A program made the position numbers and the translations under genes. From positions 62,001 through 126,000 of the forward strand of contig NZ_QGTL01000005.1 of assembly GCF_003182135.1 (NCBI RefSeq): a DNA stretch of 64,000 nucleotides. Direction: 5' to 3'. The notes under the pieces are model-generated. The model had not been told where the DNA came from and ran no database searches. It saw only the letters and a list, made by a program, of their open reading frames with translations. The DNA is from Nocardia neocaledoniensis (GTDB lineage Bacteria; Actinomycetota; Actinomycetes; Mycobacteriales; Mycobacteriaceae). Positions 51,375 to 59,791 of the stretch are shown here, piece by piece. The first letter of the stretch is position 1. Every line of letters begins with the position of its first letter.

Positions 51375-52730
51375 ATGACCACCACCCAGGCCGTACCCGA
51401 AGAGCGCACCGAAGTCGTCGTCATCGGCGCCGGAATGGCGGGATTGACGGCGGCGACCACCCTCGCACCCGCGGCCGAGGTGGTCGTGCTGGAATCCACC
51501 GATCGCACCGGCGGACGCGTCGACACCGTCCGCCAGTGCGACTATTGGATCAATGTCGGCACCCAGTTCACCGAGGGCACCGGCACGCTGATCGACGCAC
51601 TCGAGCGGCACAACATCGAAATGGGCTCGCTCGCGGGCAAGAGCATCGCGCTGCACCTGAACGGGTCGACGGTCGACACCTCGAATCCGCTCGCGCTCAT
51701 GTTCCGCACGCGGATGACGATGATGGATAGGCTGGGTCTGGCCCTGGTCGGTGCGCGCATTCTCTCGGCCGCACCGTTTCTCGAGTCGCAGAGCCGGTTC
51801 GCCCAGCGGGTGCGAGCCAGGCTCGAGTCCAAGCTGGCCTCGTATCTGCTCAACGGTGTCCGTTCGGAACTGGCCGCCACGATCGTGCGGTCGTGGTCGG
51901 CGCAGTGGATGGGCTGTGATCCGGACGAGACGGCCGCCGCGCAGTTCGTCTACTCGGTCGGCATCGCGCTGACGGATCCGGAGAAGGTCCCGAACTTCTC
52001 GCTGCCCGTCGGCGGTAACCAGACGCTGACCGACGTGCTGACCGCGGATCTGGGCGATCGCATCCGGCTGAACTCGGTGGTCCGCTCGGTGCGCCGAGAC
52101 GGTGACGGGGTGATCGTCGACTATCTCGACGGTGATCAGCCCAAGCGGTTGCGCGCCGAGCGCGCGATCGTCACCACGCCCGCCGATGTCGCCGAACGGA
52201 TCATCCCCGATCTGCCGCAGCAGTACCGGAACGCGTTCGACGACATCACCTATGGCCGTTACGTGGTGGTCGGGTTCTTCACCGACGAGGTCGGGCCGCA
52301 GCGGTGGGACAAGTACTTCGGCATCTCCGCGCCGCAGCTGTCGTTCCAGGCGGTGTTCAACCATGCCGCCGCGCTGCGTACCGGCGACGACCGCAAGCCG
52401 GGTGGCGCCCTGGCCTGCTTCGCCGGTGGGAGCAAGGCCGACGAGTTGCTCGACCTGCCCGACGAGGAGATCGTGGCGCGGTTCCGCAACGACTTGCTCG
52501 GCCTGCTCCCCGAACTGGAAGGCAAACTGGGAGAACCGATTCTGCGCAGGCATCGCCGAGTCGTGCCCTTCTGGGCCCCCGGCCGACGCAAGACGCTACC
52601 CACCTTGCGTGATCCGCTCGGTCCCATCCACCTCGCGGGTGACTACCAGTTGGACGTGCCTTCGCTGGCCGACGCCGCGACCTCGGGCGAGCGGTCGGCG
52701 CGCGCAGTGCTGGCAAGTCTCGGACGCTGA
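51375..52730 (+). CDS. FAD-dependent oxidoreductase of the amine oxidase/protoporphyrinogen oxidase fold
   Basis: This 451-aa flavoprotein has the motif VVVIGAGMAGLTAATTL (about residues 14-30), then VLESTDRTGGRVDTV, the diagnostic Arg-Gly-Gly-Arg-like segment of monoamine-oxidase/phytoene-desaturase proteins. The C-terminal FAD contact reads PIHLAGDYQLDVPSLADAAT. Members oxidise amines or dehydrogenate hydrocarbon chains. In this cluster an amine substrate is more likely. AGGAG lies just before ATG 51375. Its stop overlaps the next small gene (TGATG). Confidence 0.85.
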   Translation: MTTTQAVPEERTEVVVIGAGMAGLTAATTLAPAAEVVVLESTDRTGGRVDTVRQCDYWINVGTQFTEGTGTLIDALERHNIEMGSLAGKSIALHLNGSTVDTSNPLALMFRTRMTMMDRLGLALVGARILSAAPFLESQSRFAQRVRARLESKLASYLLNGVRSELAATIVRSWSAQWMGCDPDETAAAQFVYSVGIALTDPEKVPNFSLPVGGNQTLTDVLTADLGDRIRLNSVVRSVRRDGDGVIVDYLDGDQPKRLRAERAIVTTPADVAERIIPDLPQQYRNAFDDITYGRYVVVGFFTDEVGPQRWDKYFGISAPQLSFQAVFNHAAALRTGDDRKPGGALACFAGGSKADELLDLPDEEIVARFRNDLLGLLPELEGKLGEPILRRHRRVVPFWAPGRRKTLPTLRDPLGPIHLAGDYQLDVPSLADAATSGERSARAVLASLGR

Positions 52731-53059
52731 TGACCCGTTCCGACGCCTACGCGCGCGCCAGGCCGACGGCTGAAACCGGCAGCTGGACAGTGGGTCCGGC
52801 GGACATCGCGGTACTGGAATTCGCCGCCGTGTGGGCGCCTTACGGCGGCAACGATGCCGAGGCATTCGTCCAATTCGGCCTCACCCCCGAAGAATTCCAC
52901 CGGCGGCTGATCCGGCTGCTCGGCACACCCGCCGCGCGCATGCTCACCAATACGACCGTCGCGACGCTGCGCCGCCAATGCCTGGAGCGGTTGTCCCGAC
53001 TGGCCGATGGTCAGGCGACAGGTCGGATCCGCGCGGTGGAGCACCGATCACGACTATGA
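52730..53059 (+). CDS. Small DUF3263-like protein
   Basis: This 109-aa helical protein has VGPADIAVLEFAAVWAPYGG, then AEAFVQFGLTPEEFHRRLIR and ATLRRQCLERLSRL. The order resembles the actinobacterial DUF3263 family of small possible DNA-binding proteins: an 'LDFE..W' helix, a helix-turn-helix-like FGLxxxxFxRxL, and an Arg-rich end. Its ATG overlaps the stop of the flavoprotein gene, making it the last member of the plus-strand operon. The function is unknown. Confidence 0.6.
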   Translation: MTRSDAYARARPTAETGSWTVGPADIAVLEFAAVWAPYGGNDAEAFVQFGLTPEEFHRRLIRLLGTPAARMLTNTTVATLRRQCLERLSRLADGQATGRIRAVEHRSRL

Positions 53060-53070
53060 TCTACGTGTGG

Positions 53071-53481
53071 TCATCGTGCGAGAAACGCGCAGATCGCCAC
53101 GACGATCGCCGTCAGCAACAGGCCAAGGGTGACCTCCTTGACCACCGCGATCGTCCACCCGACGAAGCCGCGACCTTGTTTCCAGCCGGCTTCGGCCAGC
53201 ACGGTCGCGATCGTGTCGCGGACCGGCTGTTCCCGGTCGCGGAGCCGGCGCGGCGTATCGCCGTCCGTGGACCAGTGTTCGACGGTTTCGACACGGCCGC
53301 GCTTCTCGCGGACGAGCAGCGTGAACCGGTACGGGGTGCTTTCCCGTTTGAAGTCGTGCGGGCGGGCGACCCGTACCTCTCGCCGGCCGACCTGGCGCAC
53401 CGTGTAGGCCGGTTGGTCGGTGAGCGCGAGACGTAGTCGCTGCTCCAAATCGTCTCGCGCAGTGGAGATTCGGTCATTCAC
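53071..53481 (-). CDS. Small membrane-anchored protein
   Basis: This 136-aa protein has a basic soluble N-terminal part (two strands around YTVRQVGRREVRVARPHDF, then YRFTLLVREKRGRVETVEHW). A C-terminal membrane anchor is preceded by a second weak segment (VGWTIAVVKEVTLGLLLTAI, about residues 105-133). It converges on the operon end at 53059 and diverges from nothing nearby. No known domain is recognised. Confidence 0.65.
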   Translation of the reverse strand: MNDRISTARDDLEQRLRLALTDQPAYTVRQVGRREVRVARPHDFKRESTPYRFTLLVREKRGRVETVEHWSTDGDTPRRLRDREQPVRDTIATVLAEAGWKQGRGFVGWTIAVVKEVTLGLLLTAIVVAICAFLAR

Positions 53482-53540
53482 GAGGGGAGTCTATGTGCTC
53501 CTGACCTACCCGGCCGCTCGCATTTCAGGCATTCGTCCGG

Positions 53541-54380
53541 TCACACCGTCGATTGATCGAGCAGTGTGCGGATGCGGCGCAGGGTGTCGTCGGTCGCGGG
53601 ACGTTGCACCACGAGCAGCAGTTGGGGGTGGTCGACGGGGCGTAGCTGGAACAGTTCGAGTTCCAGCTCGCCCAGTGTGGGATGGGTGAGACCGATCGTG
53701 GCCGGACGGAATTCGGTGACCGAGTACTCCGACCACCACTGCCGGAACTCGGGCGACACTGCCTCCAGCGCGGCGACCAGGTCGAGGAGTCGCGGGTCGT
53801 CGGGGCGGGCGCCGACCAGTCCGCGGAACTGGCTGAGAACGGCGCGCGCCGCCGCCTCCCAGCGATGCATCACCGAGCGGTTGACCTCGTCGGTGAGCAT
53901 CCACCACAACAGATTTCGGCGATCGCCCGGCAGTGTCGCTGGGTCGAACCTGACCAGGGCGAAGGCGCGATTCCACACCACGAAGTCGAGCCGCCCGTCG
54001 TGGACGACGGCGGGGCTGGGCAGCAGGGCGTCGACGAGGCGCTGGAGCCGGTCGGTGTGCGGTGCCGGGGTGTTCTCGGCGAGCGGCTCGGGCAACCCCG
54101 CGAGCCTGCGCAGGTGCCGGTGCTTGGCCTCGTCGAGACGCAGGGCGCGGGCGAGAGCATCCGCGACCTGGGAACTAGTGTCGATCCGGCGGCCCTGTTC
54201 GAGCCAGGTGTACCAGGTCAGGCTCACCCCGGCCAGTTCGGCGACCTCTTCGCGGCGCAGGCCCGGTGTGCGGCGACGCCCCGGTTCCAGGTCGTCGGGG
54301 AGCCCGACATCGGTCGGTCGCAGCCGCCCCCGTTGGGCGCGCAGGAATGCCGCCAGTTCGGCGCGGCGATTCTCGCTCAT
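53541..54380 (-). CDS. XRE/MmyB-like helix-turn-helix regulator
   Basis: This 279-aa regulator has an XRE HTH at about residues 10-75, with the family hallmark TPGLRREEVAELAGVSLTWY then TWLEQGRRIDTS. The MmyB ligand domain follows (PAVVHDGRLDFVVWNRAFAL and LTHPTLGELELELFQLRPVD). It is divergent from an NmrA-type reductase gene 122 bp away, the usual partner arrangement for this class. It probably represses that gene. ATG 54380 is the start. Confidence 0.9.
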   Translation of the reverse strand: MSENRRAELAAFLRAQRGRLRPTDVGLPDDLEPGRRRTPGLRREEVAELAGVSLTWYTWLEQGRRIDTSSQVADALARALRLDEAKHRHLRRLAGLPEPLAENTPAPHTDRLQRLVDALLPSPAVVHDGRLDFVVWNRAFALVRFDPATLPGDRRNLLWWMLTDEVNRSVMHRWEAAARAVLSQFRGLVGARPDDPRLLDLVAALEAVSPEFRQWWSEYSVTEFRPATIGLTHPTLGELELELFQLRPVDHPQLLLVVQRPATDDTLRRIRTLLDQSTV

Positions 54381-54502
54381 CGGGCCCCTTCCCCTCGACG
54401 TTCTGGGTAGCAGTATCGGTGCCAGGACCGGGCCCGCGCCGCCACCTACTGTCGTAATCATCAGCCGATCACGAAAGACCGGCCATCACAAGGGATTACG
54501 AC

Positions 54503-55387
54503 ATGAGCACCACAACAGGACCCGTTCTCGTCATCGGCGCGACCGGACAGCAGGGCACCGCGACCACCCGCGCGCTGCTCGCACAGGGCCGGGCGGTGCG
54601 TGCCTTCGTGCGCGACCCGGCATCGGCGAAGGCGACGGCGCTGCGCGAGGCGGGCGCCGACCTCGTCGTCGGCGATCTCGACGACGACGCGAGTGTGCAG
54701 GCCGCCCTGGACGGCAGCCAGGGCGTGTTCATGATGCTGACCATGATGGAAGGCGTCCACATCACCGCGGCCGGGATCGAGGCCGAGCGGCGGCGCGGCG
54801 AACTGGTCGTCGATCTGGCGCGCGACAGCGGCGTCGAACACCTCGTCTACAGCTCGCTGCGCGGTGCCGGCCAGGACTCCGGTGTCGAGTACTACGCCGC
54901 CAAGGAACACCTGGAGAACTACCTGACCGAGTCGGGCGTCCCGGCGACGATCCTGCGTCCGGTGTTCTTCATGGACAACTTCGGTTCGTTCAACCGCCCG
55001 GTCCTCGATTCGGGCACGCTCACACTGAATCTGGCTGTGCGAGAAGATATTCCGATGTCGTTGATCTCGGTCCACGACATCGGCGCCTTCGCCGCGCTCG
55101 CCTTGGCCCGTCCCTCCGACTACCTCGGCCGCACCCTGTCTCTCGCCGGTGACCGCCTCACCCCACCGCAGATCGCGCGGGCTCTCGGCGCGGCGGCCGG
55201 ACTCCCGGCGCGCAGCGTCACCGTTCCCCTCGAAGCGGTCCGTGCCTTCGACGAGCAGGTCGCCAAGATGTTCGCCTTCTTCAACGAGCGCCCCGACGAA
55301 GGTGTCGACATCGCCGAGCTCCGCCGAGCCCACCCCGGGCTGCAGGATTTCCCGACCTGGCTGGCCGCCACCGGGTGGTCGGCCTAG
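54503..55387 (+). CDS. NmrA/HSCARG-like NAD(P)-binding protein
   Basis: This 294-aa protein of the atypical short-chain dehydrogenase group has the nucleotide motif VLVIGATGQQGTATTRALLA at its N-terminus and HLVYSSLRGAGQ in the middle. ILRPVFFMDNFGSF is typical of NmrA/HSCARG redox sensors or quinone-type reductases. The usual YxxxK is represented by YYAAKEHLE. It diverges from an XRE/MmyB regulator. Its last 4 bp overlap the convergent operon end at 55384. Confidence 0.88.
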   Translation: MSTTTGPVLVIGATGQQGTATTRALLAQGRAVRAFVRDPASAKATALREAGADLVVGDLDDDASVQAALDGSQGVFMMLTMMEGVHITAAGIEAERRRGELVVDLARDSGVEHLVYSSLRGAGQDSGVEYYAAKEHLENYLTESGVPATILRPVFFMDNFGSFNRPVLDSGTLTLNLAVREDIPMSLISVHDIGAFAALALARPSDYLGRTLSLAGDRLTPPQIARALGAAAGLPARSVTVPLEAVRAFDEQVAKMFAFFNERPDEGVDIAELRRAHPGLQDFPTWLAATGWSA

Positions 55388-56712
55388 CCGCCGAACAGCA
55401 GGTACAGGCCGGTGAAGGTGAAGCCGACCATGGTGAGCATCAGTGCCAGCTGTCCGGTGAGGCGGTGGCGCGGTGGGAGAAGGCGCAGGCAGCGGTCGTG
55501 GGCGGCGGCGACGCCGAGGACGTGGCCGAGCAGGACGGCGACGACCTTGCAGGTGGCGAGCACGCCGGGGTGGCTCGACAGCACGTAGGCCACGTCGCGA
55601 TCGGCCAGGCCCGCGATGTTCCAGCCGCGATCGAGCGGGTCCGCGAACAGCAGGACCGTCGCCTGCCCCTTCTCGACGAGGAACGTGAGGTAGTGGGCGA
55701 TCAGATAGCCCGCCACGATCGGGGTGAGGCTGTGCGCCAGCCGCCGGGGTAGCAACGCTCGCTCGGCGGGGGACACGCCACCGGTGGCCCGCGCGGCGAG
55801 GGTGAACAGCCCGCCCACGCTACCGATGAAGACCAGCAGGCCCGCCGTGCGTACCAGCGTCGCGTCGACGGTCGGCGAGAGCTCGTCGACCAGTTCGCGC
55901 CAGCGGGGAAAAGACGAGAAGCTGTCGAAGGCAGTGGATCCGAGCAGTGTCGCCGCGACGGCCACCGATCCGGCGAGTGCGGGAGTTCCCGCGAGATTGT
56001 TCAGCGGCCTCCGCAGGACCGGTCGTCCGGTTCGGTCGCGCCCGTAGGGACTCAGGTGCGCCAGCATCGTGCTGTACACCTCGAGCGGATCAGCCCGCTC
56101 GGCCCAGACCGTGCCGAACAGCACGAGCCCCGCCGAGGTCACGACCAGGTAGCCGATCAGCCACGTCAGCACCGAGCTCACCGAACCCGGTGCGCGCCAG
56201 GCCAATTCCAGCCACACGAAGGAGAACAGGCCGACGGCGGCGGGCAGGTGTCCCCATTCCTCGCGATAGCGCAGAATCCCGTTCTCCGGCGCGCGCCGCA
56301 GCAGGCGACATCCGAGGCGGTGGATCGCCCGGACGGGGGAGACGACCTTCCAGACCGGACCGATCAGCAAAGACCCCACCATCACGCCGACCCAGACGCC
56401 GATGTACAGCACCCCGGGCACCGGATTCAGCGCCGGATCCGGGGAACCGAACACCGCGATGACGAGCACGCAGACGGTGACCACCACGCTCGCCGTGGCG
56501 AGAACGATCCGCGTCGCGCGCGCGTCGATCATCCGGCGCACCGGCTCGGGCAAGGGGAATCCCGGCGACTCCGGATCCAGACGCGGCCTGCGCCAGGTTA
56601 GGAACACGACGGCGAACGAGAAGGTCAGCGTCCATGCCGCGCCGACCAGCGCGTAGCTGAGGGGGATCGGCAGATCTTCCGCGCCGTTGAGGCCATGAGC
56701 GAGGGGGCTCAC
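55384..56712 (-). CDS. Polytopic membrane protein, last gene of a coupled four-gene operon
   Basis: This 442-aa protein has about ten to twelve hydrophobic segments (for example SYALVGAAWTLTFSFAVVFL at the start and LALMLTMVGFTFTGLYLLFG at the end) and no recognised transporter motif. Scattered membrane His residues (HYLTF, LLGHVLG, AAAHDRC) could bind metal or haem. Its ATG overlaps the stop of the cupredoxin-like lipoprotein gene. With the 618-aa protein at the operon start it may form a membrane complex for copper or respiratory-enzyme biogenesis, which is inference. Confidence 0.75.
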   Translation of the reverse strand: MSPLAHGLNGAEDLPIPLSYALVGAAWTLTFSFAVVFLTWRRPRLDPESPGFPLPEPVRRMIDARATRIVLATASVVVTVCVLVIAVFGSPDPALNPVPGVLYIGVWVGVMVGSLLIGPVWKVVSPVRAIHRLGCRLLRRAPENGILRYREEWGHLPAAVGLFSFVWLELAWRAPGSVSSVLTWLIGYLVVTSAGLVLFGTVWAERADPLEVYSTMLAHLSPYGRDRTGRPVLRRPLNNLAGTPALAGSVAVAATLLGSTAFDSFSSFPRWRELVDELSPTVDATLVRTAGLLVFIGSVGGLFTLAARATGGVSPAERALLPRRLAHSLTPIVAGYLIAHYLTFLVEKGQATVLLFADPLDRGWNIAGLADRDVAYVLSSHPGVLATCKVVAVLLGHVLGVAAAHDRCLRLLPPRHRLTGQLALMLTMVGFTFTGLYLLFGG

Positions 56713-57071
56713 GGCCGGACCAGCAGGGTCGTCACCGTCCGCCCGAGGTGGTGGAGTTCGATCTCCACCTGGCCGGGCACCGCCACCGTGAAACGGAATT
56801 CCTGGCCAGCGGCCGCGGCCACGGGAAAGGTGTGTGGGGGAGCGGAGTGGACGTGCAGTTCGTCGGTGGCGTCACTGTCGACCCGCAGCACGACGGGTTG
56901 TCCCACCCGGGCCTCGGTGCGCGTATTGGCCGGGGACACTTCGCCGTTCGCGATCCGGATGTCGAGGGTGCGCGCTGTCGCCGCGGGCTCGACGGTCGGT
57001 TCACCCGATGCGCAGCCCATCAGTAGTGCGCCCGCGGCGACCGCGAGCGAGCCCAGCCTGCGACGGGTCAC
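56709..57071 (-). CDS. Cupredoxin-like lipoprotein
   Basis: This 120-aa lipoprotein has a good lipobox (GALLMGCASG, Cys20). The mature part is a single beta-sandwich: LDIRIANGEVSPANTRTEAR, VVLRVDSDATDELHVHSAPPHTF, and a closing VEIELHHLGRTVTTLLVRP. The His residues in HVHSAPPH and HH resemble cupredoxin-fold or EfeO/CopC-type metal sites, but the complete type-1 copper Cys-Met set is missing. ATG 57071 and the preceding and following genes all overlap by 4 bp. Confidence 0.75.
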   Translation of the reverse strand: MTRRRLGSLAVAAGALLMGCASGEPTVEPAATARTLDIRIANGEVSPANTRTEARVGQPVVLRVDSDATDELHVHSAPPHTFPVAAAAGQEFRFTVAVPGQVEIELHHLGRTVTTLLVRP

Positions 57072-57262
57072 GGATTCTCCTCCGGGGGTTCGGCCGGTGC
57101 GGATTCTGGTCGGGCGGAATCGTTCTCGCGCTTCTCGGCGCGCCGATCGCGCATCGCGATGAACAGCACCAGCCCGACCAGGGCCACGGCGGGCAGGAAC
57201 GCGGGAATCGCCAGCAGCGCGGAGTGGTCGGCGAGAACGTCGACGTTCTCCTGGCCGATCAC
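57068..57262 (-). CDS. Small single-pass membrane protein
   Basis: This 64-aa protein has one helix (ALLAIPAFLPAVALVGLVLF) followed by a charged cytoplasmic tail rich in Arg, Glu and Pro. GTG 57262 overlaps the stop of the 618-aa protein gene (GTGA), and its own stop overlaps the lipoprotein ATG. It probably is a subunit or assembly factor of the complex encoded by this operon. Confidence 0.7.
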   Translation of the reverse strand: MIGQENVDVLADHSALLAIPAFLPAVALVGLVLFIAMRDRRAEKRENDSARPESAPAEPPEENP

Positions 57263-59115
57263 GGTTCGACCGTCGCCTTGTGCTCCGGTGTGCTGCCCGC
57301 CAGATACCGATCGTTGACGCGGGCGGCGCCCCACGCCATCGCCGCGATCAGGGCCAGGCTGCACGCCAGCACCACCAGCCCGGCGAGGCCGATCAGCCAG
57401 GACGGATGATCGAAGGACCGCTCGCGCTGCAGGACCGTGATCTCCGCGACGAACGGCCGCGTGAAACTCGCGGGTGCGGGTACCTCCGCGGCGCCGATAC
57501 CGGGGTCGAGTGGCATGAAGATCGGGAGCGCGGACTGCATGCGCCCGTCCTGCAAGCGCAGCACCGTTTTCCAGGTGCCGTGCACGGGTACCGCGCGGGT
57601 GGACACGTAGTGGTCGTCGCCGACGCGACGCAGTTCGTCCACGACGAGGCCGTGACCGGGGCTGTCGTCACCGATACCGCCCTGCCAGGACAGGATCTCC
57701 ACCCATTCCGGATCATCGCCGACCAGATCGGCGGGAGAGAGCCGGATGTCGGCGGTGACCATCCGTCCGCCCTGGACCGGTTCGGCGTCGGTGAGCACGA
57801 CGGTCGCCGACGCGTTCTCCGGTACCCGGATGATCAAGCCGTTCGCGGTCGCCGCGGCCGCGACGACCACCGCCGCGACCACGAGCCCCCGCCGCACCGC
57901 GGGCTTCGGCAGTGCCTCGCCCCGCAGGACGGTGCCGAGCATCGCGCCGATCACCCCGCCCGCCACGCCGACCGGCACCGCCATCGCGAGCAGCTCGGGC
58001 CACATCCCGGCGACCCAGGCATTGACGAACACGCGCTCGACCCACAGCGATTCCAGCCAGATGCCCACCGTGGCCACCCCGAGCCCGGCGAGCGCGCCCC
58101 ACCACAGCGGTCGGCGGATCAGCGGCACGAGGGCCAACAGCTCGACGACGATCGCGGCCCCGAGGTAGAGCGGGAACACATTGCGCGGCGCCTCGAATCC
58201 GGTCCCGACCAGGACCGCGACGACGGCACGCACGCCGAACGCGAAGGCCACCAGCAGCAAGGTGCTGAGCGAGCCGAGGGTGAGCCGCGCCGAGATCAGA
58301 GCGATCGTCGCGGCGAAGACGATCAACATCGGTTGCAGGACCAGGCGGAACTGCTCCACGCCGAAGTCGAACTCGACGCCGAACACCGACAGCCCGATCA
58401 CCAGGCCGCCGAAGGCGAACGCCCGCACCGCCCACAGCACCCGGCCGTCGGCGCGCTCGGGATCGGGCCGGTTGTACCGGCCTTCGAGCTCGAGCAGCAG
58501 CACGCCGATCAGTGACAGGCCCGCGCCACCGATGAGCATGAGGTGCGTGGGTCCCCAGAGCGTGACGTCCTGGCCGAACAGCCGATGCCAGATGTCGTCG
58601 AGCGGAAAACCGATCAGCGCGTACAAACCGGCGCCGGTGATCAAGATGCCGCCCACCGGGGCGTACCAGTCGCGGGTGATCTTCACCGCGGCCCGGCCCG
58701 GCTTCTCGTCGAGCGGCAGGATGACGGCCAGCATGCCGGCGATGAAGAGGAAGAACAGGCCGACCAGGATGAAATAGTGCGCCGGGTTGGCCAGCGGTCC
58801 GGCGTCGCGGCCCTTGCCGACGTGCAGGCTCACGTCCCAGATGAAGCCGAGGAACGCGGTCAGGATGGTCGCGAGGAACATCGCGATCGGTAGCGCCACC
58901 CAGCCGGGACGGTTCATGATGCGGCCGCTGAAGTCGGCCAGCCGTGCGAGCCAGGTGATCCGCCGGGTCCGATGCAGGTAGGCGACCCACAGCAGCACCG
59001 CGCCGACCACCGCGGCCGCACCGGTCATGAGCGCGACCTGATCGAGCGCGGCGCCACCGCCTTCGGTGCCCTGCGCGACCGGAATCGCCGGCGGGGCGGA
59101 TATCGCTGTGGCCAC
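57259..59115 (-). CDS. Large polytopic membrane protein with extracytoplasmic beta domain
   Basis: This 618-aa protein begins with about twelve membrane helices. These are followed, at about residues 420-580, by an extracytoplasmic domain (VVLTDAEPVQGGRMVTADIR to TRPFVAEITVLQRE) and a last helix. The domain has the look of FixH/CopC/YtkA-type immunoglobulin-like modules (SPADLVGDDPEWVEILSWQG, HGTWKTVLRLQDGRMQSALP). HYFILVGLFFLFIAGML and WGPTHLMLIGG contain membrane His residues. GTG 59115 has GGAGGA upstream. It is the first of four genes joined by 4-bp overlaps. The function is unknown, and metal or respiratory assembly is a guess. Confidence 0.75.
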   Translation of the reverse strand: MATAISAPPAIPVAQGTEGGGAALDQVALMTGAAAVVGAVLLWVAYLHRTRRITWLARLADFSGRIMNRPGWVALPIAMFLATILTAFLGFIWDVSLHVGKGRDAGPLANPAHYFILVGLFFLFIAGMLAVILPLDEKPGRAAVKITRDWYAPVGGILITGAGLYALIGFPLDDIWHRLFGQDVTLWGPTHLMLIGGAGLSLIGVLLLELEGRYNRPDPERADGRVLWAVRAFAFGGLVIGLSVFGVEFDFGVEQFRLVLQPMLIVFAATIALISARLTLGSLSTLLLVAFAFGVRAVVAVLVGTGFEAPRNVFPLYLGAAIVVELLALVPLIRRPLWWGALAGLGVATVGIWLESLWVERVFVNAWVAGMWPELLAMAVPVGVAGGVIGAMLGTVLRGEALPKPAVRRGLVVAAVVVAAAATANGLIIRVPENASATVVLTDAEPVQGGRMVTADIRLSPADLVGDDPEWVEILSWQGGIGDDSPGHGLVVDELRRVGDDHYVSTRAVPVHGTWKTVLRLQDGRMQSALPIFMPLDPGIGAAEVPAPASFTRPFVAEITVLQRERSFDHPSWLIGLAGLVVLACSLALIAAMAWGAARVNDRYLAGSTPEHKATVEP

Positions 59116-59222
59116 GGCAGTCCTCCGAGGTTTCGAAGTGCCCGGTCGAGGGGTTGAAGAGCAGTATCCCCCGAATTTCCCCAGATGCCGATACCCACGG
59201 CGGCGGGCGAGTGCGCGCCAGT

Positions 59223-59273
59223 TAGTTGCATAGTACAAATAAGTGTTTTATGGTTGGTTAGCGCAAGCAACTA
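59223..59273. promoter_or_regulatory. TAGTTGC/GCAACTA inverted repeat before marR
   Basis: TAGTTGC (59223-59229) and GCAACTA (59267-59273) are perfect complements in an AT-rich stretch that separates the membrane operon from marR. MarR proteins bind such dyads, so both divergent promoters may be controlled. Confidence 0.5.
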
Positions 59274-59293
59274 TCCTCGTGCTGGGAGTCGAC

Positions 59294-59791
59294 ATGGCAG
59301 TGTCACCGGATACGGCCCAAGGGCTGATCAGGGAGCTCTACTACATGGGCAGGGCGATCCGGGCCGCGCTCTCGCATCCGGACGAAGGGGACCTGCTCCC
59401 CGGTGGCGTGGGCGTGCTCGGCTCGCTCGAGGCCAGGGGACCGTCTCGCCAGGTGGACCTGGCCGCGGACCTGTGCATCAGCCAATCGACACTGAGCAGA
59501 CATGTCGCCGAGCTGGTGAACTCCGGCAACATCGCCCGCCACGCCGATCCGCTCGACGGCCGGGCCACGCTCATCAGCATCACCGACCAGGGCAGCGATC
59601 TGCTGCTGCGGGTCCGGGAGTCACGGGCCCGCGGGTTGCGCGCCGCACTGTCCGAGTGGACCGAAGCCGAAGCCGAGCAGGCCACCGCGGTCGTGCAGAA
59701 GCTCAGGAATTCGCTGGCGGCCGCTCCGCACCACACCGCCGTGGCGGAGCGCCGACCGGTGACGACAGAAAGTCAGGAAGTGGATGTCTAG
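59294..59791 (+). CDS. MarR family regulator
   Basis: This 165-aa regulator has a winged HTH: GVGVLGSLEARGPSRQVDLA, the recognition helix region ISQSTLSRHVAELVNSGNIA, and the wing PLDGRATLISITDQG. ATG 59294 is the start. The gene overlaps the start of a drug exporter (ATG 59784 before the marR stop at 59791), so both are produced together and the exporter should be induced by MarR ligands such as phenolic compounds. Confidence 0.9.
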   Translation: MAVSPDTAQGLIRELYYMGRAIRAALSHPDEGDLLPGGVGVLGSLEARGPSRQVDLAADLCISQSTLSRHVAELVNSGNIARHADPLDGRATLISITDQGSDLLLRVRESRARGLRAALSEWTEAEAEQATAVVQKLRNSLAAAPHHTAVAERRPVTTESQEVDV

